Positions 1 to 9,659 are shown, counted from the first letter of the stretch. The stretch is DNA of 64,000 nt from Vicinamibacteria bacterium (GCA_025994075.1 JAMQGV010000048.1:126001-190000), one strand, 5' to 3'. The notes: generated by a model not told the origin, from the letters alone. Numbers and translations: made by a program.

Positions 1-201
1 GCGCCGCTCGAACCAGCTCGGCACGTCGGGCGCCGGCGTCTCGGGGATCTCGCCCTGGACGTCGAGGACGAGGTAGTTCTGGCCGCTGGCGATGCGCGGA
101 GCGCCGCCCCGCAGCAGCAGCGCGACCGCCCCGACCATCGCCGCGCCCAGGGCGAGCGCCACCACGCCGGCGACGAGGAACCAGGCGGTGCGGCGCTTCA
201 C
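1..201 (-). CDS. sppA: Signal peptide peptidase SppA (N-terminal part)
   Basis: Only the first 67 codons lie in the window. The GTG start at 199-201 opens a short basic N-terminus (VKRRT) and one hydrophobic helix, followed by the stretch NYLVLDVQGEIPE, which resembles the first beta-strand of protease IV/SppA proteins. SppA is a membrane-anchored serine-lysine protease that degrades cleaved signal peptides at the inner membrane. The start lies 3 bases after the stop of the upstream TPR gene, so the two are probably co-transcribed. The catalytic part is outside the window, so family assignment rests on the N-terminus alone. Confidence 0.7.
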   Translation of the reverse strand, partial: MKRRTAWFLVAGVVALALGAAMVGAVALLLRGGAPRIASGQNYLVLDVQGEIPETPAPDVPSWFERR

Positions 202-204
202 CGA

Positions 205-933
205 TCAGCCCGCGACGACTTCGAGCTGCTGATAGCGGCTGCGGGCTTCGCCCGCGTAGACGCTCGCCGGGAACTCGTCGAGCAGCCGGCGGTACAGCCC
301 ACGGGCGTCACCGAACCGCTTCGCCTCCTCGAGGCAGGCCGCCTGGCGCAGCAGCGCGTGGTCCTTCGGCAGCGCGTACTGGGGGTCCGCCACCAGCCGG
401 CCGAGGGCCTCGGCCGCCGCCGCGGGCTGGCCCGCCTGCCGTTCGACCTCGGCCAGCGCCAGCCCGCCGAGACTGCGCAGCATCGGGTCGCTCATCGCGG
501 CCACGGCCTTCGCCGCGTCGCGGGCCTTGTCGACCTCGCCGAGCTGGAGCCGGCTCAGGCCGCCGTAGTAGCGCGCCCAGTCGGCCGCGGAAGTGCCCGA
601 GTAGTCCTTGACGATCGCGTCGAAGGCGTCCGCGGCCCTGGTGTAGCGCTCGCGGGCGTCGGCCCACGGCGCAGTCGACGTCCCGGCGCCCGCGGGCTGC
701 TCCGCCTTCGAGACGCCCTCGAACGCGCGCAGCCCGTCGGCCAGCGCCGCCGAGCCCCCGGCCTCCCGGGTGCCGCGCCACCAGGACCAGGCGCCCGCCA
801 GCACCGCGACCAGCACCACGGCTCCGACGATCCGGGCCGCCAGGTCGCGGTTGGTCATCACCCACTCCAGGGCGTGCTCGAGACCGCTGCGGATCTCGTC
901 CTGCTTGATCTGACGCTTGAGTTCCTTGTCCAA
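205..933 (-). CDS. TPR-repeat membrane-anchored protein (YfgM-like)
   Basis: 242 residues. A charged N-terminus is followed by one transmembrane helix at about residues 33-52 and an alanine-rich helical periplasmic domain with TPR-like repeats. The C-terminal repeat (ARGLYRRLLDEFPASVYAGEAR) looks like a classical tetratricopeptide unit. The architecture matches YfgM/ancillary SecYEG-associated TPR proteins, which help pass clients to periplasmic chaperones; it is also common in uncharacterised deltaproteobacterial proteins. It sits directly upstream of sppA, with a 3-base gap, consistent with a membrane-protein quality-control operon. Specific function is inferred from architecture only. Confidence 0.75.
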   Translation of the reverse strand: MDKELKRQIKQDEIRSGLEHALEWVMTNRDLAARIVGAVVLVAVLAGAWSWWRGTREAGGSAALADGLRAFEGVSKAEQPAGAGTSTAPWADARERYTRAADAFDAIVKDYSGTSAADWARYYGGLSRLQLGEVDKARDAAKAVAAMSDPMLRSLGGLALAEVERQAGQPAAAAEALGRLVADPQYALPKDHALLRQAACLEEAKRFGDARGLYRRLLDEFPASVYAGEARSRYQQLEVVAG

Positions 934-985
934 CGCGAATCGACTCCGGGAGTTATCTTGGAAATGGAAGAACGCGCTCGTGCGC

Positions 986-1062
986 TGGTGCGCCTGGAGG
1001 GACTCGAACCCCCAACCTTGAGCTTAGGATGCTCCTGCTCTATCCTGTTGAGCTACAGGCGC
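986..1062 (-). tRNA. tRNA-Arg (anticodon CCT)
   Basis: The reverse strand folds as a complete 77-nt tRNA. The acceptor stem GCGCCTG pairs with CAGGCGC, the D-stem is GCTC/GAGC, the anticodon loop is ATCCTAA (anticodon CCT), the T-loop is TTCGAGT, and the 3' CCA is encoded. One mismatch is visible at the base of the anticodon stem. It reads the rare AGG codon. It lies between apt and the TPR gene. Confidence 0.95.
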
Positions 1063-1086
1063 GTACGCTCCGAAGATTACATCATT

Positions 1087-1616
<530 letters not shown>

Positions 1617-1620
<4 letters not shown>

Positions 1621-1889
1621 CGGATGTGGAACCCCGAGATGCCGCGCGCCGCCGCCGGCGTGACCTCGAGGCCCTCGACGCGCGAGAAGGAAGGCCCCTG
1701 CCGCAACTGCTCCTCGAACCGCGCGAGCGCGTCAGGCGCTCCTTCGGCGTTGACCTCGACGCTGCCGTCCGGCAGGTTCCGCACGTGGCCCGAGAGGCCG
1801 CAGGCCTCCGCCTCGCGCAGCGCGAAGTAGCGGTAGCCCACGCCCTGCACCCGTCCCAGGACGCGATACTGGCGGGCCGCGACGCTCAT
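1617..1889 (-). CDS. acyP: Acylphosphatase
   Basis: 90 residues, the normal length for this small enzyme, which hydrolyses acyl-phosphates such as carbamoyl-phosphate or 1,3-bisphosphoglycerate. The family signature GRVQGVGYRYF (catalytic Arg20) and the second motif GHVRNLPDGSVEV (catalytic Asn38) are both present. The start was chosen at 1889 because the ATG overlaps the stop of the upstream lipoprotein gene (ATGA) and gives a normal N-terminus; a longer open frame upstream is antisense noise. It lies between a lipoprotein gene and apt in a tightly overlapping set. Confidence 0.95.
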
Positions 1890-2341
1890 TTCTCGCCCAG
1901 GTCGACTTCGGCTCCGCTCCTGAAGCCGAGCTTCTTCAGCGCGTCGCCGCGGCGCACGTAGAAGTTGCCCTTGACCCGCACCTTCGCCCGGTCGCTCTCC
2001 AGCACTTCCTTGACCGCTCCCGGCAGGCTCAGGAAGTTGAGCGCGAAGCGGGTGTCGACGCGCGCGTCGCGGAAGCCGTCCAGCGGCACCGCGTCGGCGT
2101 GGAAGCCGCGCCCCAGCGTGCGGCCGTTGACCTCGAGCTCGTACTCGAAGCGCTCGATCAGGAGCGCCTCCGGGTTGGGGTTCTGGACCCGGAACCCGAC
2201 GTCGAGGCCGGCGCCGGTCACCCGCAGCTTGTCCATCTTCAGGGACTCGACCTGCAGGCTCGGGGTGCGGAGGGTGGCGCAGCCGACCGCCGCGACCGCG
2301 ACGAGGGCCAGCGTGGCGCGGCGGAGGGTAGGGGCATTCAT
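1886..2341 (-). CDS. LEA14/WHy-domain lipoprotein
   Basis: 151 residues. The N-terminus is a lipoprotein signal peptide with the lipobox ending at Cys21 (AAVGC). The mature part contains the pattern GLDVGFRVQNPNPEALLIERFEYELEVNG, characteristic of the LEA14/water-stress-hypersensitive-response (WHy) beta-sandwich domain. It is expected to be membrane-attached in the periplasm or outer membrane. The function of bacterial members is not established; a role in desiccation or envelope stress is only suggested by the family. A Shine-Dalgarno-like GGGAGG lies about 8 bases upstream of the ATG, and the gene heads the acyP-apt set. Confidence 0.88.
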   Translation of the reverse strand: MNAPTLRRATLALVAVAAVGCATLRTPSLQVESLKMDKLRVTGAGLDVGFRVQNPNPEALLIERFEYELEVNGRTLGRGFHADAVPLDGFRDARVDTRFALNFLSLPGAVKEVLESDRAKVRVKGNFYVRRGDALKKLGFRSGAEVDLGEK

Positions 2342-2514
2342 AGGGGGGACCTCCCGGGCCGCGTCCGCGGCTCTTCAACCGATCGAAAATACCAGATGGG
2401 ACGTGACTTGCGCCACGCCGCAGGGGTTGCGGCGGGCGCGCCCGGCACGCCCCTTGCTCGCCTGGTCGACCTCACGAGAAAGCGCGCGGCGGCGCCGCGC
2501 TGGAGGCCCCCGAG

Positions 2515-4773
2515 ATGACCACTTCCGACCTGGCGTTCCTTGCCCCCGCCCTGGCAGAGGAGCGCAGCCTGCTGCTCGAGCCCGAGGTCTACGCCGTGCT
2601 CGCCGCGGGTCGCCTCGCGGTGCCGCGCCATCGCGAGATCCGCTCGGAGAGCGGGATCGACCGCGGCCTGTGCGACGCGCTCGGCACGGAACAGGCGGTG
2701 CTCAAGGTCGTCTCCCCCGCCATCCTGCACAAGAGCGACGTCGGCGGCGTCGCGATCTGCGAGAACACGCCGCCCGCCCTGCGGGAGGCCCGCTCGCGGA
2801 TGCTGGCCGCCGTGTCGCGGGAGTGTCCCGGTGCCCCCGTGCGCGGCGTGCTGGCGTGCGAGAAGGTGCCGCACCTGGGCGGGCCCGGCCGCGAGTTGCT
2901 GGCGGGTTTCCGCTGCGACCCGGCGTTCGGCCCGGTGGTCGTGCTGGGCGTCGGCGGCCTCGACGCCGAGGCGCTGATCCAGGCCCTGCAGCCCGAGCGG
3001 GCGCGGGCGGTGTTCCACGCCGAGGGGCTGGAAGCCGGGGCCGTGGCCGAGCGCCTGCGACAGACGCTGTTCCACGGCTTCCTGACCGGCCGCATGCGCA
3101 GCGCGCGCGATGGCGAGTTGGTCACGGAGGCGGCACTCGTCGAACTCGTGCTCGGCCTCGCCGACCTCGCGCGGCGCTACGCATCGCTCGCCCCGGCCGG
3201 CGGCGCGGGGCTCGCGGAGCTCGAGGTCAACCCGGTCGTGCTGGCTCGTGACGGCCGGCTGGTCGCGCTGGACGGGCTCGCCCGCATCCACCGGCCGCGG
3301 CCGCTGGCCCCGGCCCGGCCCCGCGACGGCCTGGCCCGCCTGCTGCGGCCGCAGAGCGCGGTCGTGATCGGCGCCTCGGCCGAGGGCTCGAACGTCGGCC
3401 GCATCATCCTGCGCAACCTCCTGGCGGGCGGCGGCGTGCCGAAGGACAAGCTGTGGGCGATCCACCCGCGCGTCCGGGAGATCGACGGCTGCACCGCGTT
3501 CCCCGACGCGGGTGCGCTGCCGGAGCCGCCCGACCTCGCCGTCGTGGCGCTGCCGGCCGACCGCGGCGCCGGCGAAGTCACCCTCGACCTCGTCGCCAAC
3601 GGCCGGGCCCGCTCGGTGACGCTGATCTCGGGCGGCTTCGGCGAGACCGAGGCCGGGCGCGAGACCGAGGCCGCGCTGCGCGTCGCGATCGAGACCTCGC
3701 GCGGCGCCGCCGACGGCGGCGTGGTCGTCAACGGCGGCAACTGCCTGGGCATCATCTCCGAGCCCGGCCGCTACAACACGTTCTTCATCCCCGAGTACAA
3801 GCTCCCCTTCCCCGACGCCCCCGTGCGCCACGTCGCCGCGATCAGCCAGTCCGGCGCCTACCTGGTGACGCTGATCTCCAATCTCGAACGCGCGGTGCGC
3901 CCGCGGTACGCGATCTCCTTCGGCAACCAGGTCGACCTCAGCGTCGCCGACTACCTGGAGCACCTGGCGGACGACCCCGAGGTGCGCGTCTTCGCCGCCT
4001 ACGTCGAGGGCTTCCGCGGCGGCGACGGCCGCCGCTTCCTCGACATCTCGCGCCGCCTGCGCGCCGAAGGCCGGACCGTGTTGCTCTACAAGGCCGGGCG
4101 CAGCGCGGAGGGCAGCGCCGCCGCCGCCTCCCACACGGCGGCAGCGGTCGGCGACTACGCGGTCAGCCGCGAGCTGTGCCGCGCCGCGGGCGTGATCGAC
4201 TGCAACACCCTCAACATGTTCGAGGACTACCTGCTGACCTTCGCGTTCCTCGAGGGCCGGCCGGTTCGCGGCCGCAGGGTGGCCGTGCTGTCCAACGCGG
4301 GCTTCGAGTGCACCGCCGCGGCCGATCGGCTCTACGGGCTGGAGATCGCGAGCCTCGCGTCGGCCACGCTGCAGCGGCTGACGCAGTTGCTGCCGAAGGG
4401 CGTGATCGACGCCCACAACCCCGTCGACGCGACGCCGGTCACCCCCACCGACCGCTACGCAGCCCTGCTCGAGGCGCTGCTCGCCGACGACGCGGTCGAC
4501 GCGGTGGTCGTGGGCGGCGTGCCGGCGACGCCGGCGCTCGACGACCTGCCCGCGGGCCTCGGACACGGCGAGGACATCGAGCGCGAGGCCTCACTGCCGC
4601 AGCGCCTGATCAAGATCTTCCGGGCTTCGACCAAGCCGATGGTGTTCTCCGTCGACGCCGGCCCCCTCTACGACCCGTTCGCGCTGGCGATGCTGCGCGC
4701 GGGGCTGCCGACGTTCCGCAAGATCGACCGCGCGACACGCGCGCTGGCGGCGTTCACCGGCGCGTTCCGCTAG
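2515..4773 (+). CDS. ADP-forming acyl-CoA synthetase (acetate-CoA ligase family), fused subunits
   Basis: 752 residues. Residues 1-260 form an ATP-grasp domain (beta-like), about 280-400 a CoA-binding Rossmann domain (SAVVIGASAEGSNVGRII), and about 410-750 the succinyl-CoA-synthetase-like ligase domains. The phosphorylated histidine of the family is at about residue 540 in the motif ASHTAA. Such enzymes interconvert acyl-CoA + ADP + Pi with free acid + ATP, or act as acyl-CoA synthetases. The beta-part precedes the alpha-part, one of the known fusion orders. The substrate cannot be read from sequence. It is monocistronic, with a 173-base upstream gap. Confidence 0.88.
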   Translation: MTTSDLAFLAPALAEERSLLLEPEVYAVLAAGRLAVPRHREIRSESGIDRGLCDALGTEQAVLKVVSPAILHKSDVGGVAICENTPPALREARSRMLAAVSRECPGAPVRGVLACEKVPHLGGPGRELLAGFRCDPAFGPVVVLGVGGLDAEALIQALQPERARAVFHAEGLEAGAVAERLRQTLFHGFLTGRMRSARDGELVTEAALVELVLGLADLARRYASLAPAGGAGLAELEVNPVVLARDGRLVALDGLARIHRPRPLAPARPRDGLARLLRPQSAVVIGASAEGSNVGRIILRNLLAGGGVPKDKLWAIHPRVREIDGCTAFPDAGALPEPPDLAVVALPADRGAGEVTLDLVANGRARSVTLISGGFGETEAGRETEAALRVAIETSRGAADGGVVVNGGNCLGIISEPGRYNTFFIPEYKLPFPDAPVRHVAAISQSGAYLVTLISNLERAVRPRYAISFGNQVDLSVADYLEHLADDPEVRVFAAYVEGFRGGDGRRFLDISRRLRAEGRTVLLYKAGRSAEGSAAAASHTAAAVGDYAVSRELCRAAGVIDCNTLNMFEDYLLTFAFLEGRPVRGRRVAVLSNAGFECTAAADRLYGLEIASLASATLQRLTQLLPKGVIDAHNPVDATPVTPTDRYAALLEALLADDAVDAVVVGGVPATPALDDLPAGLGHGEDIEREASLPQRLIKIFRASTKPMVFSVDAGPLYDPFALAMLRAGLPTFRKIDRATRALAAFTGAFR

Positions 4774-4845
4774 GGCGGCCTGCGGGCCGGGCCGGGGCTG
4801 GACCCGGCCTCGGGAAAGGTCCACAATCCGCGCGGAACCGAAGCA

Positions 4846-7044
4846 GTGGGTCGCAGCAACCTCTCGGGTGACCTCTGGGGCGGCCTGGCGGCGACGCTCG
4901 TCGCGTTGCCCGCCTCGATTGCGTTCGGCGTGGCGATCTACACGCCGATGGGCGGCGCGGCCACCGCGGAGGGCGCGCTCGCCGGCCTGATCGGCGCCGC
5001 CGTGATCGGCATCGTGGCCCCGCTCCTGGGCGGCACCGCGCGCCTCGTGTCCGCCCCCTGCGCCCCGGCCGCGGCCGTGATGAGCGCGCTGGCGATGGAA
5101 CTCACGGCGCGGGGCCTGGAGCCCGCGCGCGTCGTGATGCTGATGACGCTCGTCGCCCTGCTCTCCGGCGGACTGCAGGTCCTCTACGGGCTGCTCGGCG
5201 GCGGCACCCTGATCAAGTACATCCCCTATCCCGTCGTCACCGGGTACCTGAGCGGCGTCGGCGTCGTCATCTTCCTCAAGCAGCTCCCGGGGCTGCTCGG
5301 CCTCGGGCCGGGCGTCCACCTCGGCGAGGCGCTCCGCGCGCCGGGGACGTGGAGCGCGCCCGCGTTGGTCGTCGGCGTGGCCACGATGCTGTTCATGGTG
5401 CTGGCCCCGCGCTGGACGAAGACGGTGCCGGCCGCGATCGTGGGGCTCGCCGGCGGCTGCGGCGCGTACTTCGCGCTCGCGCTGCGCGACCCGGCGCTGC
5501 TCGCGCTCGAGGGCAACGGGCTGCTGATCGGTCCGCTCGGCGGCGCCGGACTCGCTGCGGCGGGCGAAGCGTTGTCCGCCCGGCTCGCCGGCCTCGGCGG
5601 CTTCGCCGCGGCCGACCTGGGGCTGATCGTCACGCCCGCGCTGACGCTCTCGGCGCTGCTGTCGATCGACACCCTCAAGACCTGCGTGGTCGTCGACGCG
5701 CTGACCCGCAGCCGCCACGATTCCAACCGCGAGATGCGTGGCCAGGGCGTCGCCAACGTCGCCTCGGCGCTGCTCGGCGGGATGCCGGGCGCCGGCACCT
5801 CGGGGGCGACCCTCGTGAACATCGCGAGCGGCGGCCAGACGCAGCTCTCGGGCCTGCTGGCCGGCGCGTTCGCGCTGGTCGCGTACGTCGCGCTGGCCCG
5901 CGTCGTGGCCTGGACGCCGCTGGCGGCCCTCTCCGGCATCCTGATCGTGGTCGCGTACCGGATGTTCGACAAGGGCAGCTTCCGGCTGCTGCGCCAGCGC
6001 TCGACGGTGCTCGACTTCATGGTGGTCGCCAGCGTGATCGGGGTCGCCGTCGGCGTCGGCCTGATCGCGGCCTCGGGCACCGGCGTGGCGCTCGCGATCC
6101 TGCTCTTCATCCGCGACCAGATCCGCGGCACCGTGGTCCACCGCAAGGTGCAGGGCAACCAGCTCTTCTCGCGCCAGCGGCGGCTGCCCGAGCAGCTCGC
6201 CGCGCTCAAGCGGCGCGGCGGGGAGACGGTCGTCTACGAGCTGGAGGGCAACCTGTTCTTCGGCACCACCGACCAGCTCCTGAGCGAGCTCTCGGGCGAA
6301 GTGGCGACGCGGCGGACGATGATCCTCGACCTGCGTCGCGTGCGCTCGCTCGACCTGACGGCGGCCCACCTGCTCGAGCAGATGGCGACGCGGCTCGAGG
6401 AGCGCGGTGGGCGCCTGCTGTTCAGCAACGTCCCCAAGAGCCTGCCCTCCGGCCAGGACCTGCGCGCCTACTTCGACGAGGTGGGCCTGGTGCGCCCGGA
6501 GTCCCACGTGAAGGTGTTCCCGCAGCTCTCGGACGCGCTGGAGTGGGCCGAGGATCGCATCCTCGAGGAGGAAGGTCTCGTCACCGCCGACGAGGAGCCG
6601 CCGCTCGACGTCAACGAGATCGACTTCATGCGCGGCCGCAAGCCGGAGACGGCGCGCCAGCTCGCCGAGGCGCTCGAGGCCCGCAGCTACGCGGTCGGCG
6701 AGCCGATCTTCCGCCAGGGTGACCCGGGCGGCGAGATCTACCTCGTGCGCCGCGGCAGCGTGCGCATCTCGCTGCGGATCGGCGACGCCAAGGAGTTCCA
6801 CATCGCGACCTTCGGGCGCGGCGACTTCTTCGGCGACATCTCCTTCCTCGACGGCGGCATCCGCTCGGCGGACGCGGTGGCCGAGGCCCCGAGCGACCTG
6901 TTCGTCCTCTCGCGGAACCGCTTCGACGCGCTGGCCGACAAGCACCCGCGCCTCGGCCAGCAGGTGCTCGGCGACCTCGCCCTCGCCCTGGCCCGCCGGC
7001 TGCGCCACGCGGACGAGGAGATCCGGGTGCTCGAGGAGGCCTGA
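4846..7044 (+). CDS. SulP-family anion transporter with STAS and cyclic-nucleotide-binding domains
   Basis: 732 residues from a GTG start. Residues 1-430 are a polytopic SulP/SLC26 transporter (N-terminal DLWGGLAATLVALPASIAFG, later TLKTCVVVDALTRSRHDSNRE). Residues 455-570 form a STAS domain with the segment LDLRRVRSLDLTAAHLLE. Residues 605-725 form a cyclic-nucleotide-binding domain (FRQGDPGGEIYLVRRGSVRI, then FGDISFLDGG and IRSADAVAE). The canonical FGE of the phosphate-binding cassette is FGD here, while the Arg-Ser is kept, so ligand affinity is uncertain. Substrate could be sulfate or bicarbonate; gating by cAMP or cGMP is inference. A class III cyclase is encoded at 46899-48677. Confidence 0.9.
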   Translation: MGRSNLSGDLWGGLAATLVALPASIAFGVAIYTPMGGAATAEGALAGLIGAAVIGIVAPLLGGTARLVSAPCAPAAAVMSALAMELTARGLEPARVVMLMTLVALLSGGLQVLYGLLGGGTLIKYIPYPVVTGYLSGVGVVIFLKQLPGLLGLGPGVHLGEALRAPGTWSAPALVVGVATMLFMVLAPRWTKTVPAAIVGLAGGCGAYFALALRDPALLALEGNGLLIGPLGGAGLAAAGEALSARLAGLGGFAAADLGLIVTPALTLSALLSIDTLKTCVVVDALTRSRHDSNREMRGQGVANVASALLGGMPGAGTSGATLVNIASGGQTQLSGLLAGAFALVAYVALARVVAWTPLAALSGILIVVAYRMFDKGSFRLLRQRSTVLDFMVVASVIGVAVGVGLIAASGTGVALAILLFIRDQIRGTVVHRKVQGNQLFSRQRRLPEQLAALKRRGGETVVYELEGNLFFGTTDQLLSELSGEVATRRTMILDLRRVRSLDLTAAHLLEQMATRLEERGGRLLFSNVPKSLPSGQDLRAYFDEVGLVRPESHVKVFPQLSDALEWAEDRILEEEGLVTADEEPPLDVNEIDFMRGRKPETARQLAEALEARSYAVGEPIFRQGDPGGEIYLVRRGSVRISLRIGDAKEFHIATFGRGDFFGDISFLDGGIRSADAVAEAPSDLFVLSRNRFDALADKHPRLGQQVLGDLALALARRLRHADEEIRVLEEA

Positions 7045-7083
7045 TCGCCGTCGTCCCCGGCGGGCTATGCTCCGCGGCGCCCC

Positions 7084-8493
7084 GTGCTCTTCAACTCGTT
7101 CGCGTTCCTGATCTTCCTGCCGCTGGTGGCGGCGACCTACGCGCTGCTGCCGCCGCGGGCCCGTCGCTACCTGCTGCTCGCGGCCAGCTTCCTGTTCTAC
7201 GGCTGGTGGGACTGGCGCTTCCTGGGGCTGATGGTGGCGACCGCGCTGGTCGACTTCGCGATCGCCCGCGCGCTGGAGAGCGAGGGGCACCCGCGGCGAC
7301 GCCTCTGGCTGCTGCGGCTGAGCCTCGCCTCGAACCTCGGCGTGCTCGGCCTCTTCAAGTACTTCGGCTTCTTCGTCGACTCGGGGCTGGCGCTGGCCGC
7401 GGCGTTCGGCGTCGACGCCTCCCGCCCGGTGCTGGAGATCGTGCTGCCGGTCGGCATCTCGTTCTACACGTTCCAGGCCCTGTCCTACACGATCGACGTC
7501 TACCGCCGGCGGCTGCCTGCCTGCCGCAGCGTCAGCCACTTCCTGCTCTTCATCGCCTTCTTCCCGCAGCTCGTCGCGGGGCCGATCGAGCGCGCCTCCC
7601 ACCTGCTGCCCCAGCTCGCCGAACTGCGGGCGCCGACGCGGGCCGACCTGCGCGCGGCGCTCGAGCTGCTGGTCGTCGGTTTCTTCAAGAAGGTCGCGGT
7701 CGCCGACGTCATCGCGCTCCACGTGCAGGTGCCCTTCGCGAACCCGCTGGTCCACGCGCCGGCCGACCTGCTGCTGGCGCTCTACCTGTTCTCGCTGCAG
7801 ATCTACTGCGACTTCTCGGGCTACACCGACATCGCCCGCGGCAGCGCCCGGCTGTTCGGCGTGGAGCTCATGCAGAACTTCGCGCAGCCCTACGGCGCCA
7901 GCGACATCGCCGAGTTCTGGCGCCGCTGGCACGTCTCGCTCTCGGCGTGGCTGCGCGACTACCTCTACGTCCCCCTCGGCGGCAACCGCGGGGGCGAGTG
8001 GCGCACGTACCGCAACCTGATGCTGACCATGCTGCTGGGCGGCCTGTGGCACGGCGCGAGCTGGAACTTCGTGCTCTGGGGCGGGCTGCACGGGTTCTAC
8101 CTCGTGGCCCACCGCTGGTGGCGGTCGCGGCGACCCGCGCCGCCTGCCGGCCCAGTCGCCGGGTGGCTCGGGACCCTCGGCACCTTCCACCTGGTCGCCT
8201 TCGCGTGGATCTTCTTCCGCAGCCCGGACCTGGCTCGAGCTGCGGATTTCTGCGGCGTGCTGTCGGGACTCGTCGTCGGCGGGGGGCAGGGCGTGCCGGT
8301 CGGCCTCCGGGTCGCGCTGCCCGTCGCACTGCTCGCCGCGATCGAATGGCTGGCGCGGCCCGCCGCCTCGCGTCCGCCGCTGCGCGAGCGCGGCTGGGCC
8401 TGGCGCGGCTTCGCCTACGCCACGCTGACCGTGGCCATCCTGCTCTTCGGCGTGCTCGACCGCGAGGTCGCGTTCGTCTACTTCCAGTTCTAG
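7084..8493 (+). CDS. MBOAT-family O-acyltransferase (AlgI-like)
   Basis: 469 residues from a GTG start. It is a polytopic membrane protein with the AlgI/DltB-type start LFNSFAFLIFLPLVAATYALLP and the family motifs YCDFSGYTDIARGSA, FWRRWHVSLSAWLRDYLY and GGLWHGASWNFVLWG. The histidine in WHGASW is the proposed catalytic residue. Members move acetyl (or acyl) groups across the membrane onto extracellular polysaccharides. The next gene encodes an SGNH-fold partner three bases downstream, as in alginate or peptidoglycan acetylation pairs. The acceptor glycan is unknown; the exopolysaccharide locus at 30.8-41.8 kb is a candidate. Confidence 0.93.
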   Translation: MLFNSFAFLIFLPLVAATYALLPPRARRYLLLAASFLFYGWWDWRFLGLMVATALVDFAIARALESEGHPRRRLWLLRLSLASNLGVLGLFKYFGFFVDSGLALAAAFGVDASRPVLEIVLPVGISFYTFQALSYTIDVYRRRLPACRSVSHFLLFIAFFPQLVAGPIERASHLLPQLAELRAPTRADLRAALELLVVGFFKKVAVADVIALHVQVPFANPLVHAPADLLLALYLFSLQIYCDFSGYTDIARGSARLFGVELMQNFAQPYGASDIAEFWRRWHVSLSAWLRDYLYVPLGGNRGGEWRTYRNLMLTMLLGGLWHGASWNFVLWGGLHGFYLVAHRWWRSRRPAPPAGPVAGWLGTLGTFHLVAFAWIFFRSPDLARAADFCGVLSGLVVGGGQGVPVGLRVALPVALLAAIEWLARPAASRPPLRERGWAWRGFAYATLTVAILLFGVLDREVAFVYFQF

Positions 8494-8496
8494 GCG

Positions 8497-9417
8497 ATGC
8501 GCGAGCTCCCCCGCTCCACCGCGCTCTTCGTCGCGCTCGTCGTGGCGGCCGAGCTGGCCGCGCGCGCCGCGGTCGCGCCGGTCGGCAACCTGTGGGCCTA
8601 TTGGGAGGCGGACGCGGCGGTCCGCTTCGAGTCCCTGGCGGCGCGCGGCCCGGCCTACCGCCTCGCGATCGTCGGCGACTCGACGGCCGCCTGGAACGTG
8701 GCCTCCCGCGCGGTGCAGGCGGGCGCCGCCTGGTCCGGGCCGGCGCTCAACCTCGGCCAGGCCGGCAACTTCCCCGCTGCCTTCCGCTGCTCGACGCTAC
8801 CGATCCTCTCCGGCCTCGGCCGCTGGCCCGGAACCGTCGTCGCGTCCTTCGCGCCGGGCCAGTTCGTCGGCCGGAACGCGCGGAGCGCGGGCCTGCAGGA
8901 AGGGGTCCTGGAGTCGCCTCTGTGCCGATCGCGCGGCGGCCAGGCGCTGGTCCACGACTACGTGCACCTCGCCCGCGTGCGCGGAGCCGGCCGTCACCTG
9001 CTGCGGCTGTGGTCGGGCGGGGCGCTGCTGCCCGAACCGCAGGACGACAGGCACTCGCAGCCGCCGAACGGCGGTGCGGCTGCACCCCTCGCGGCCGTGC
9101 CGCTCGCAGCAGCGCCGGAGAGGGCGGTCGATGCCGAAGCGATCGCCGTCCTGCGGGAACTGTCGGCGCTCGCCGCGGCGCGTGAGGCGCGCCTCGTTCT
9201 GCTGCTGCCCCCCACGTGGAACGACTGGGCCCCCTACGCCCGCGTCGCGGACGCGATCCACGCGATGGCGCGCCCGCCTCACGTGCGGGTGGTCGACTGG
9301 CGCGACCGGCGAGGCCTGACCGCGAGCGATTTCGCGGACGGCGTGCACCTGAACCGCGGCGGCGCGGAGCGCTTCTCCCGCCTGCTGGGAGCCGAGCTCG
9401 CGGCGCACGCCCCCTGA
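8497..9417 (+). CDS. SGNH/GDSL-like membrane-anchored protein, MBOAT partner
   Basis: 306 residues. An N-terminal hydrophobic helix is followed by block I-like IVGDSTAAWN (Ser in a GDS motif) and a C-terminal block ASDFADGVHLNRGGAERFSRLL that holds the Asp and His of an SGNH triad. This matches AlgX/AlgJ or PatB-type proteins that complete O-acetylation of polysaccharides on the periplasmic side. It starts three bases after the MBOAT stop, so the pair forms an operon. Whether it acts as transferase or esterase cannot be decided from sequence. Confidence 0.8.
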   Translation: MRELPRSTALFVALVVAAELAARAAVAPVGNLWAYWEADAAVRFESLAARGPAYRLAIVGDSTAAWNVASRAVQAGAAWSGPALNLGQAGNFPAAFRCSTLPILSGLGRWPGTVVASFAPGQFVGRNARSAGLQEGVLESPLCRSRGGQALVHDYVHLARVRGAGRHLLRLWSGGALLPEPQDDRHSQPPNGGAAAPLAAVPLAAAPERAVDAEAIAVLRELSALAAAREARLVLLLPPTWNDWAPYARVADAIHAMARPPHVRVVDWRDRRGLTASDFADGVHLNRGGAERFSRLLGAELAAHAP

Positions 9418-9426
9418 AAATGCGAT

Positions 9427-9454
9427 CGGCCGGCGAGTTCGGGCTCGCCGGCCG
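9427..9454 (-). terminator. Displaced tRNA-Pro terminator hairpin
   Basis: A perfect 11-bp stem (CGGCCGGCGAG / CTCGCCGGCCG) with loop TTCGGG. On the minus strand it is followed by ATCGCATTTTC, a weak U-run. It lies 25 bp beyond the left att repeat, where the original tRNA-Pro(CGG) terminator would now be after integration. It can also end the SGNH transcript on the plus strand. Confidence 0.6.
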
Positions 9455-9479
9455 CGGCACGTCCACGTCAGGATGATGG

Positions 9480-9527
<48 letters not shown>

Positions 9528-9541
9528 GCCCAAAGGCCCCA

Positions 9542-9633
9542 TCAGGACACTTAAGGGCGCTTCACGACACCACGCGAAAAGGCTTGTCCCGCCCTTTATC
9601 TACGGGCTACAATGCGCCTTGATGTTGTCCTGA
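9542..9633 (+). promoter_or_regulatory. Integrase promoter flanked by TCAGGACA inverted repeats
   Basis: A -35-like TTGTCC (9584-9589) and a -10 TACAAT (9608-9613) are 18 bp apart upstream of the integrase. The octamer TCAGGACA (9542-9549) and its exact complement TGTCCTGA (9626-9633) flank this promoter, suggesting a regulator or recombination-directionality factor binds both sides. With the AlpA-like protein in the same element, autoregulated integration/excision is plausible. Confidence 0.5.
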
Positions 9634-9659
9634 CGTGTCTTGGGGTTCCCGCGCGGGTT

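Noticed and set aside
4591-8190. 1199-codon minus-strand open frame under the SulP and MBOAT genes
   Set aside because: Its translation is a repeating Glu/Arg/Gln/Ala mixture with no domain; both plus-strand genes are unambiguous.
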